The notes beneath the pieces were generated by a model, which worked only from the letters and a program-made list of their open reading frames with translations, did no database searches and was not told the DNA's origin. Of a stretch of 64,000 nt of DNA, positions 1 through 10,434 are shown in pieces. The stretch is from NCBI GenBank assembly GCA_003991915.1, contig RQTK01000677.1, positions 1 to 64,000 on the forward strand, written 5' to 3'. The first letter of the stretch is position 1; every line of letters begins with the position of its first letter. Source of the DNA: Elysia chlorotica. Its lineage: Eukaryota > Mollusca > Gastropoda > Plakobranchidae. The translations under genes were made by a program, and so were the position numbers.

Positions 1-39
1 AAACCGTTAGCCTACGTCCTCTATATATCGAGTGTGTTG

Positions 40-110
40 AGTTGTTTAAACGTCCAACATCAGCACTGTATAGGCTATATTGTGGATGGGCCCCAAGTGA
101 GGCCAGCAAA
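40..110 (-). repeat. SINE 3'-end fragment
   Basis: Contains the signature seen in several other places in the window (GTCCAACATCAGCACTGTAT, then a GGCTATATTGTGGA-type core and GGGCCCCAAG). It matches the minus-strand orientation of the copies near 17.9, 24.0 and 40.5 kb. Only the 3' portion is visible and no target-site duplication is evident. Confidence 0.6.
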
Positions 111-119
111 AAATATACA

Positions 120-1028
120 CTTCAACAATCTATCCCCATAAAGTTCTAAAACGTGTTTAATTTGAAAAGAAACATGTATGAGAAATTATCCTTGTGTGTG
201 TGTGTGTGTGCATTTGATAGTTGGTTGAACGTACATGTACGTGTATTAAAATCAACATAAAAGTTTATGTAGGCCTTTAGGTTGATTAAGGTGCGGACTG
301 TTTTTTTTTAGAGCAATCCTTTACAAAAAAAATTGATTAGAAACATAATATGTAAACATACAACAACATTAATCAAGGAAAAATAAGGGATTGAAGGGAG
401 ATTTATGAAGAATAAGAAACTATTTGAGAGAGAACGAAAAAACTCTATCGATATCGTCCACGATAATCTTGGTTTATGGGGTTTACAAAACTAGAAACAG
501 GGGTCCTACGCATATGACCTTCAATGACCCCCCCCCCTCTCTCTCTCTCCCTCTCTCTCTCTAGCAAATTTATTTATCTATCTATGCTCGACAGAGATTC
601 TCTCTCAATGAGAGAGTTTTCGCTAGCGCTCTAGGCCTAGACGTTTCTTTCATCTTTTCTTTTATTATTATATAAGGCATTCATCGTTGTGTCGTCGTCG
701 TCGTTTTGTTGGTGTTTTTTTTTAAATTTTAAAATGTTATTTTATATGTTGTCTTGGGACAGTAATAACATAAGGAAAGGGTATGTATTATATAATCTGT
801 GATACACCTCTCCTCCCCCCCCCAAAAAAAAAACAAACAAAAAAACAAAAAAAACACAAAAAAAAACAACAACAACCAAACCCAAAAGGAACTAGGTTAT
901 CTCCCACAGAAAACACTTATCTTACGAGAGTTGACTAAAATGAGGAAACATTACTGTACTTTCATTCGTTATCTATTATCTGTTGTTGTTTTTTTTTCTG
1001 TGTGTTTGTGAAAAATAATTATGATTGT
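120..1028. other. Upstream region of SAMD15, simple-sequence rich
   Basis: No coding exon is seen here. The stretch holds a short GT run near 194-210, a C-run followed by CT repeats at about 530-562, a palindromic GAGAGA/TCTCTC patch near 590-620, T-runs, and an A/C-rich tract near 820-880. It probably contains the distal promoter of SAMD15. Confidence 0.5.
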
Positions 1029-1120
1029 GTTCTCTATAGAGGGAGGGAGAGAATTCTCTCCCCCTCTCCGGGTTTAACGTCTCCTAGGTTCCCCTGGGGG
1101 GTCCTATACGGCGAGAAAAA
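1029..1120 (+). promoter_or_regulatory. Shared ~90-bp upstream element, SAMD15 copy
   Basis: This block starts GTTCTCTATAGAGGGA, passes through a CTCTC tract and CCGGGTTTAACGTCTCC, then TAGGTTCCCCTGG, and ends CTATACGGCGAGAAAAA. It ends 140 nt before the SAMD15 start codon. The reverse complement of 58562-58647, upstream of CCDC15, is the same block with one 4-base indel and scattered substitutions (about 37 of 42 positions agree in the second half). Whether it is a promoter module or a mobile repeat is undecided. Confidence 0.6.
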
Positions 1121-1154
1121 TAATTACATGTATGATAAACTAGGATCCTATCTT

Positions 1155-1163
1155 TATATAAAT
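1155..1163 (+). promoter_or_regulatory. TATA-like box of SAMD15
   Basis: TATATAAAT lies about 100 nt before the start codon, at a spacing that would give a transcription start near 1185-1195 and a 5' UTR of roughly 70 nt. In AT-rich DNA this can arise by chance. Confidence 0.35.
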
Positions 1164-1260
1164 AGGAATTAAAGGTACACTACTCTTGGAGTCTTTTGGA
1201 TTTTTTTGTTTTTGTTCCGGGCATTATTTTACATTTCACTGCTTAGTTACCGTAAACAAG

Positions 1261-4051
1261 ATGGCGTCCGCGCAAGCTACTATAGTCGAGGATTTGAAAG
1301 ACGAGAGGGTACCATCTGCATTATACTGGACTGTAGAGCATGTAGCGGAGTGGATAGAAGAATTAGGATTCCCACAATACAAGGTGAATTAAAATATCTT
1401 GATACAAGTTGGGGAAATAATATAGATCTAGATATATGTACTCGATTAATTTCAGGTACATATGAAATTTGAGGAGGTCTACATTTTTATTATTGATCGC
1501 ATATTTGAACTTCTTCGTGGCGGTGATATTTTCAATCACCATGATGGACCTTTCCGAAAATTGAAGAGTGATATGATTTGTGTATTTTTAACTTCGCTGA
1601 ATTCAGTTATGAGATCACTTTTTAAAATTGCTTTGCATTCAGTTCTTCTTTTACGTGGTTAAAACATGACATGCATTGTATACATGCCTAAGTGTCATGA
1701 GGAACTGGAGAAATAGTTCACACACGTTTCAGGGGAATAGCATACATCCAGCTTATGCATACTTACTGACACATGTTATTTTCTATTGAAAAACTGTTTG
1801 ATGTATATGCTTGTAAAACAGTAAAGCAAGCTTTTTCAGATTTAAATTACAGTCGAACCTGCCCATGGGGACCACTAAAGATCATAGCCAAAAGTGGTCG
1901 CCTTTGGCTTTCTGTCTCGCTGGTGGCGCCGTGAGTCACTTGCAAATTAACTGTATGCTAGAAACACATTGTCGATCATTTTCTTCTTCCCGGCCTCTCT
2001 CTCACACACGGTCGTGATCGCCATGGACAAGTTTTGATCTGATTATAGGCTGCCGTCTGTCGCGCTGACAGGGGGTAGCCTTGGGCAGTAACAAAATATA
2101 GAAAAAAATGCAAGAGAGTCAATGAAAAGTGGTGGCCATAGACAAGTGGTTGGCAGGGCAGGTTCGACTGTAGTTTCAAACTGCTTCTATGCACGCGATA
2201 AGGGAGACTTTTGCCAAAATGCAAGTGATATATTATTGGTAATGTGAAAATAACATCTACCTATTTGAATTTTCAAATCTGATCGAAAAGGCACTACAAT
2301 TATTTTGCTCTATATTATTTGCAACCTGTGTCCAATTTGAAACTGAGATGATGAAATGAAACAGTTTTATTGATTATCTCAAAAGTAGCAAAAATGACAT
2401 AATGACAAAATTGTAGCACAGTTACATAATAATGGGTTTTAGATAATACAATTCATTCATTTCCTTTCCATTCTCAGGCATGCTTCTTAACTAACATGAT
2501 CGATGGACGAAAATTATGCTGCATCCATGCCTCCGCTTTTCCAAGAATTGGCATCACAGATTTTGAGCATATAAAGGTATTTTATCGCATAATGGGAACT
2601 TTTGATTTATTTTTATAATCCTTCATTCAATACTTGATGATATTTTATGCAATTTTTCTTTCTAGTTTTCATGAGTTTATGCATTATGAGTCTTTGTACA
2701 TCTAGATGCTCACTTTTTTAAAAAAATTTTTGAGATAACTGACCTTTTTTTCATGTGTTAATAATGTAAATTCTACTGTTTTCTTCTTTAGGCATTTGAA
2801 GACAAATTGGAGAATTAAATGGATACTGATCTTACCAATACATTGATATAAATGGCATGTCTCAGGGATGCCATTCTGCAAGACTAGTGACTTTTATTTT
2901 ATTTATGGATAAAAATTTCTCTTCCTTTTTGTTGTTGTTATTTATCTGATAATTTTTGGTTTCGATACAAGTGATGTCAGTAGTATGCATTATCTTGCTT
3001 CTGCCAATTTTGTCTTTCTTCATAATTTTCGTTAACAGAAATCACTTTTATAGCCTTTTGTAGTACGTTTAAAAAAACCCATTATTTTTGGGGGGGTACA
3101 TTTTGAAGTTTTTAGGGAATTTTTTTTTTTTTTTTTTTTCCTTTGAGTGACAAAGAGTTACATGATCGGTCATGCTCTGATATTTCATCTGCTCTGGACG
3201 TACATTTGAATTGTTTGATCACTTGTTTTAATAAAGAACTAAAGGCAAAACTCTTCTCACTTTCTCTATCTGTATGCAGATAATTGCTAAAAACATCAGA
3301 GACCTTATTTATCTTGAAGAGCCATATTGGAATAGAAGCATTGCAGAGCCACCAAAGAACAACCTTGGTAAGATGATTGTAGTGTAGATTATTATATGTA
3401 CAGACAAAGAGTCTAGGGAAGAGCAAAACTTGAAATTTCTTCTTTTGTATTATTTTGTTTGACTTTCTTCAATTGATAATTATTTGTTAGCATGAAGATT
3501 TTTTTGAAAGAAAGTTAACTCTTTTGAGATCTTTCTTAATATTATACTGCAGTATAGGTGGGAAATATTTTATTCATTTCTCTCTTTTTCATATTATAAC
3601 TCTTTCATTTACGGATGCAGCAAATAATCTAAATTTAACTAGGGGTTCAAGTTTGCAGCTTTTTGTTCTCCAAAATGATTTTTATAAAATACAGTTTAAA
3701 CAATTTACTAATTTATTTTTCCTACTCAAATGCTTAGTGGCTTGTTCAAACATTTCACAAATTTGTATGGGTGTGATTTCCTCCTATTGTCTTGTCTAAA
3801 GCATGTCTAAACGTTGGTATGTCTTATGCATCTAAACTCTTTGTCTGTCTCATGTATCTGGACATTTTGTGTGTTTCACATATCTAAACTCTTTGTGTGT
3901 GACATGTTTTGCAGGCATGTACCTCGAGCTGAAGTCGCACACCGGGAAAGTTATGGACACAACCACCTTCAAACAGATGTATTTGAACTGCCCAGACCCC
4001 AAGTGGCAGCCTCCGCTGTCAAACCAGTGCATGATTATGCCAAGGAACTGA
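1261..4051 (+). CDS. SAMD15: SAMD15-like protein (sterile alpha motif domain-containing protein 15), 4 exons
   Basis: Coding exons are 1261-1383, 2478-2576, 3280-3367 and 3915-4051. All introns are GT-AG and phases agree (0, 0, 1), giving 148 aa. Residues about 18-80 form a SAM domain: WTVEHVAEWIEELGFPQYK, then an ITDFEHIK helix. The downstream tail has EEPYWNRSIAEPP and LELKSHTGK blocks that match the conserved tail of vertebrate SAMD15. SAM domains usually mediate protein-protein contacts; a molecular role for SAMD15 is not well established. The vertebrate protein as I remember it carries a long acidic N-terminal extension before the SAM domain. Here the start codon lies about 17 residues before the domain, so this is a minimal form. 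The start is chosen because it opens exon 1 in frame and sits in AAGATGGCG. The second intron contains only AT-rich sequence; the first carries a MITE. Confidence 0.88.
1850..2170. mobile_element. TA-flanked MITE (Tc1/mariner-pogo type) in SAMD15 intron 1
   Basis: The element begins CAGTCGAACCTGCC and ends with its inverse GGCAGGTTCGACTG. TA dinucleotides at 1848-1849 and 2171-2172 form the expected target-site duplication. It is 321 bp long with no transposase, so it is non-autonomous. A second internal pair (GTGGTCGCC near 1893 and GTGGCCATAG near 2131) is also seen. The family is inferred from the TA target and the CAGT ends; the superfamily call is tentative. Confidence 0.8.
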
Positions 4052-4776
4052 ACTTTACGGAAGAGCTGCGTCTCCATCATTCACGTATCCACACCTTCCG
4101 TCTCCAAGCCTGAGGGGGGCAGTTTAGGCTCGTGTTTTTCGCCCCCGCATATTCTGGTTGCACACCTAAGAATACCTAGTATGAACACACTTTTACTAGA
4201 TCAAAGTGTCACTTTTGTCCTTGAATTATTTCTGAGATGACACACCAGATCCATGATCGTCTACAGATTTTAAATTATTATCAACAATTCGACAGCAGCA
4301 TTTGTAGATTAAAACACTAGCCTTGATAGGAACAAGTCATAAAATTTAATCCTTTGTACAGTAAATTCATAGGACTCTGGCTCTAGAATTATGCAGCATC
4401 CAACAAACTATTTATTTGTTGATTCCAAGGTGCTGTGTAACTATTCATCATCGTTTTCTTCATACGCTTAGTAGGAAAAACAAGTGTAAAACTCTGCCTA
4501 AGAGTGAGATTCGTTGAGTAACTCTTAGTCTAAATTATTAAAGTCAATAGTTTTTTTTATAATGTTGCTGTCTATAAATCTTTGGAGCACAGTCCTAATT
4601 GTAAATCTGTTATAGCTTGATTATTTAACTCTGTAAATATTTATAATGAAGCTCACAACACACTGTTTGATACTCATCGCTATCATGTCACTCTCTAACT
4701 GCCACACACAAAACGTCCTTATCAAAACTCTCTAATGCTTCTCCTCAGACTTATGTATTTGAAATATTTCTTCATC

Positions 4777-4782
4777 AATAAA
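4777..4782 (+). other. Poly(A) signal candidates of SAMD15
   Basis: AATAAA occurs here, about 725 nt past the SAMD15 stop, and again at 4841-4846 and 5035-5040. The 4052-4776 stretch has no coding signal and is taken as 3' UTR. Which signal is used cannot be told from sequence alone. Confidence 0.5.
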
Positions 4783-7700
4783 TGTTTACGGAAATTTTCT
4801 TGTTGAAGACCAAAGAAGCCATTGCATTATTCTGTACCAGAATAAAGGATGATGAACAAAATAGTTGTGCCTTCTTTGTGTCTATTCAGTTGCAAGCTAC
4901 ATAACCCTGGTTCATTACATTTGAGCAGAAAAATATGTTGTCATCAGGAACCGGTGGTGAAATTGACATCTATTAAACTGAAAAAAAATAATAAAATAAA
5001 TGAAAACATTGAATTCAGATTTTTGTGTTTGCAACAATAAATTATCTAGTTCATTTAATTATGATCTTGTTATTTTGTAAAGGTGTATTTTCATAGATCT
5101 CAATACTTCTGAGGTAACTGTTAACCTTACTTATAAAAAGCATTGATGGTGCCAGGCTAACATACAGCCTATCTTGGTGATAGCTGCAGGACTCAATCAT
5201 TGTGAGCATTTCTTGCTGACCCAAGTACATCTTACAGTTCTTTAATAATATAACGATAACAACTATAGACCTATACACCCACAGGGCCACAGACACTATC
5301 TGCTTTTTATGAAACACACAACAAATTGGTTGTTGCTTTTAAATTTAAATTCTTTTTATTACAAATTGTTGAGACAATTGACGTTAAATTCTGCATAAAT
5401 CACAATTACAAAACAACAAAAAACGAAAGCACAAGAAACTTTTGCAAGATTTATCAAGAGCTCAGACATGTATTGCGATGATTCCTATGAAGATTGTATA
5501 AAACTGTAACTCAACTGTACATTCAGCTTGAAAATACAAATATTTCTGCTTCTTAACACTTCAAATGTCTATTTTGACGGTCGCCAAATTAAAAAAAGTT
5601 GACATCAAGCCATATGCCTGTTTTACTGAAGTTCTCAATTTCTATAGGAAAAGGCAGAATATTTCATTTTTGAAATAGGCAGTTTCAATTTTAAATACAG
5701 TGTGCCACGATGAATTGATAAGTTTTGGTGAGCAGGATATGAATTGATAGGATCAACAGACTAATGTCCGACAATTTTATACAAACACCAACCCGACAAG
5801 ACCTGATGGAAGCTGTGGGTTCTATTGGTAAACTCATCTGTCCCCTACACATCTAACTAAGCCGGTGCATATACTCTTTCTATTTCAACAAACATGACAT
5901 ACAATGGTCCCCTTGAAAAAAAAAAAGTACATTAAAATAAGGCAGTATGTTTTCCATATAGTTAGACATTGAGAATAACCATTAAATGAATGCTCATCCA
6001 AGTATTCAGGTTAAAAAAATATTTTTTTAAAGTGTGAAACCAATATTTTGACATATTACAGGAATGGGGAAAAGTTATAATTTACCCACAATAATTCAAA
6101 TCATGCAAAAGTACATGTAACTGGTCTCCAAGATAATAGACTGCAGATAAAATCTCAGCAAACTTAGCACTAGAGAGAAATCTGCAATATATTTTATACC
6201 ATTAGAGTTTCACAAAAGACAACAAATAGAATTATTTGTGATGTCTGCTGATGAACATAATTTATAACGTCCAATGAGAATGACTTTTTTTGTTAAATCT
6301 TGTGTGTCACAACAACAGATAATATTGTTTTAATGATTCTGTAACAATGCACACGATTCACATGTAAAATACATAACGCATATCACTTTAAAAAAGGTTG
6401 AAAAAAAGTATTTAAAAAAAACAAAAGCTAAGATACTGAATTATTTCTCCAACAAAATTTATTTAAAATTTTCTGAATATTGGAGGCAAGACAAAGACAA
6501 ACAAAACCCAATGTAAATCATCATTTTTCAGCCGAATCACTGGCTGATTCTTCTCATAAGATATATAAGGTAGTTAGAAACTTATACAGTTCGCTGTATA
6601 AAACATAGACTATAAGAGTTAACACAGCCATAAACACTGTGCTGAAATATTGAACATAAAAATAATATAGGAACAAGGTTTATCAAGAAATTCATAACAG
6701 CAACACAGGGTGAACGAATTTTTCTCAATCTCTTTCTGTTTCCTTCTACAACTCTACATTAGGTAGGTAACCTAGGTTCATAACTTATCACTATTTGTGG
6801 GTCAGGGTAAAAGATAACCACAAGAATTATTAAAAAATATAAATCAAAAGACTTATTTACAAAGGGAATTTTTCTTCAAAATTTAAAGTATTCTCCTTTG
6901 AAGTTATATGTATTCCTCATATATCCATTTAGACCATATAAAAGGTGGGCCCACAATTTCAACAAAGTACAAGCAAGGGTGCAAATGCGACTTACCATTG
7001 GGGACATTGATCCTCTTTGTAAAATATGGTGGACTTGCAACAAATCATTAATAAAAAAGACTACAGTTCAAGACCTGTTGAAGGACATACAATGTCTTAT
7101 TAAACCCTTCATGACATACAGCGTGCACCATACGCACAAGTAGATTGTACGTCCTCAAATTTGCCTATTTTGCCATTCTCCATGGCGCTTAGAGGTACAT
7201 TGTACGTTAAGTTTTCGAATGCGTAAAAGAGGCACTGAGTGCAAAGCAATTAAAAAATCTGATAGCATGGTTGAATTTGGCGATGTTGAAAATGTACAAA
7301 TCATACCCCTCTTCAATTTTTGGATAAATACCTCTGTTACAAAGGCGTTAAAAAAAAATACATTACTGAGTGTGATACTGAGAAGTGAAAAGTGGGAGGA
7401 AAATATATGAGTGATCTAAGTAAACAAGGATAAATACAATTGATAACTGGTATGAAATTATGAAAATTCTGTTCATACAAATCAGTATACATCAAAACAA
7501 AAGATAAACTCCCTTACACTTTGACAAACGAAATTATTTCCTGTGTCAGTAAACATGGGCTTGATTTGCGATAACAAGAGTGTGATCAAAGTAACACTTG
7601 GTGTAAGTCTACCGAGATGAGAAGCTGTAGTTATTGCACATTACAAGAATGACACTCGTTTTTCAAAGATCAAAAAAACAAAATTTACATTAATACTTCA

Positions 7701-8590
7701 CATCACAGGTTGTGTTCTGCAACTCCATTACTTACTTAGGGTAGCAGGGTCATTTCATCACCTCTCAGCACAAGTGTTTAAGTACTCTAGACAACGCAAC
7801 AATACAGATTCCAGCAGTTACACTGACTTAACAATAAAAAAATCCCTGAATTGGAGGCAGGTACATGAAATTTACATTGTACAACAAAATTTCATCATCA
7901 GACTCAGAGAGAAACCTACTAAGTATACAAAATATTTTGCTTATATTTTCTTAACAAAATTACTTGTTCACTCAGATTTCATGTTATACTTTATACTTTT
8001 AGACAAGGAAAGAATGAATATTCTAAAACAAGTTCAAATTTGAGAAATTCTGTAATAGTTGAGCGTGATTACAAACATGTGTCAAGGCTTTGTGTGGACA
8101 TAAGCTCATTCAAAACAAGATTTTATCTGATACATAATTTCATATAGTACAAAGGGGCTTGGTAAGTGATTATAAACTTCCAACCTACAGACGCATGGAA
8201 TGTTTCAGAGTGTAAGTACAGTGATAGCATGGCTGCCCTCGGCATTGCAAAACAGAATCTTAAGTCAGTACCTTCATTTAAGCATCAGAACCATTCACAT
8301 CCACAGTTTTAATTGAAGTGAAATTAAATCTTGATTTACGAAAGCAGATTTAAATTAGGACATGAATCAACCAGTAATGGCATTAGAACAGCAGAAGACT
8401 TGTATTTTGTTTCTGAGCTAAAAAAAACCAACAAACATTTGTGGTCAAATTCCGACCAACAGCTGTCAAGTTTTGGATAAGATTCAAGACGGAGATTAAC
8501 TCAACCAAGAATCACTTTTTTCCAAACTTTACATTTTGTGAACCAATACAGATAGAATGAAAAATATGGCAGATTTGAAAACTTTAGCTT

Positions 8591-8656
8591 TTAACTCACT
8601 GTATAGCAGGGTTTGATAAATCGGCTATAAAACGGGGATGGTGTTCAGTGAGTTAA
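8591..8656. repeat. Short TTAA-ended perfect inverted repeat
   Basis: TTAACTCACTG at 8591-8601 is repeated in exact inverse as CAGTGAGTTAA at 8646-8656, with 44 bp between. TTAA ends suggest a deleted piggyBac-type MITE, but a simple hairpin in a UTR is an alternative. Confidence 0.45.
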
Positions 8657-9342
8657 TCTTCCAAATGAAATGTCTATTACACTACCTTATTGTATTTGAT
8701 GTGACTTTGTTTTGTTAAAAAACATTTTGAATATATAAAATTGATGTAAATTGGCACATATGAACATTTTTTGACATTCAAAGAGAACAATTGTGTCTAT
8801 AGATGTGAATGACTATCAAAACCTTGGTCTTTTACTAAGAAACAAAAAACCAGCGTACTGCACATCTCAACACAAAATCGTATCTTGGATAAGGAGATAT
8901 GGAGTATTATCATTAAAAAATTGTACATGGTAAACATTGAGAATGTGACTGCACCCGAAGTTGGTGAACTTTGTTTTCTAAATAATAAAAAAAAATCTAA
9001 CGTTAAAATGTGTAAAAAAAATACAAACATACAACAAAAAAATACAATTGGTTAAATTTGGGGAAAAAAAGGAAAAAAGTACAGGTTTGTAGATAAAACA
9101 AACGTAACTTAAAATTTTCATAACATACTTTTCATTTCAGTATCTTTGACAATGGTTAGTATTTTAAATTTACAATCATAGAAGAGAGCAGTTATTAGAA
9201 AGACTTTGTAGCTTCTGTCTTCATGTAGAAATTTTTAACAAGCGTTCAACACATCCATGCTTGTACAAATATTGAGAAGCTCAGTGTAAAAAAGATAATT
9301 TAATGGGTCTTAATGCAGCTCTTAGTGTAACTCTTCATTTCA

Positions 9343-9412
9343 ATAATCATAAAATAAACTTTATTTCTATAGTGCCCTATCCTAAACAGACTTAGGCTCA
9401 AAGCACTTAACA
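9343..9412 (-). repeat. SINE/LINE tail of the ATTATT / AGCGCTATATAAA type
   Basis: AATAAACTTTATTTCTATAG followed by GTGCCCTATCC and CTTAGGCTCAAAGCACTT. The same pattern occurs at 52588-52655 and, in the other orientation, at 54938-54993 and 63016-63089. It looks like the 3' end of a widely dispersed invertebrate retroelement. Confidence 0.5.
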
Positions 9413-10434
9413 TTAAAACTTCACAATATTCAAAAACTCTTCATGAAATTGAGATGCAGACATAACATATCAAAAGGCACCCATTTTACGTAGATTTTCA
9501 ATTAAAACAATATATAGGTCCTTAACCGCATTTCTATTTTTTAAGATACAAAAAAAAAAAGATCAGGGAAAATACACAGAATAATTTAATAATTTTCAAA
9601 CTGCTTTACTTAACTGAGGGAATCTATCAGAGAATGCTAGGTGCGGCCCATCATAGGGTAAAATCTCATTGGATACCTCAACTTCGATGAAAGTCACATA
9701 CTCAGGGGTAGGTAAGGCAAGGGAAAGTATTTTTAATAATTTCTTTAATAATAACAAATAGGCATAAACGCATATAATCTGAAAATGTCGATGGTTTATC
9801 AATTGATGATGATAACATTTGTCATGAATACAGTGTTATAAATACTTGTTTTTTGCAGTCACGTGAAGAGACTTCTTATTTTGGCATTTAAATTAACAAA
9901 ATGAGAGAATTCCAAACCATGACTAGAGACTAACCAACAGCCTTTCATGCCATCAGGACTAACTACTCCAATTGCTCACTCTGATTTGAGCCCTTTTTAT
10001 AAGGGCCGGTAGCGGGGCTAAAAATAGAGGAATATAAGATCTCACAACTTGGGCTACAAATCCTACTGGTATAGAAGTTGGTAATTCAGGAATAATATTA
10101 TCATGAAAAAAATATCTACATTGATAAGTTTCTTAAGAGACATTTAGATAATAAAAAGGCAATAATTGGGTTATTATAATCAGTGGCTGAAAAACATGAA
10201 TACAATAATATATAAATACTTGATGTTATAGTCAATGGTCAAAACTCCTTTTTGTGAAATTACGATCAACAAAATGTAGAGTGCGCTCCAGAGTACAACT
10301 TGAGACCAACCCTATCTCATCTCTCTGATCCATTGCTTCTTCCTTCTGCTGGGCACAAGAAGGAATCTTGTCTTCTGTAGCAATAAAAGCCTTTCGAAAA
10401 AATAAATAACAGTAAATAATTTATCGATGAAGGC

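Larger units (their letters stand above)
5051..10434 (-). other. Convergent intergenic region, probably mostly FKBP15 3' UTR
   Basis: No coding exon is seen on either strand over more than 5 kb. On the minus strand the first stretch after the FKBP15 stop is AT-rich and repeat-poor. An AATAAA (plus-strand TTTATT at 5355-5360) lies near the far end, which would leave the two converging transcripts a few hundred bases apart. A shorter 3' UTR is equally possible. Confidence 0.35.
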
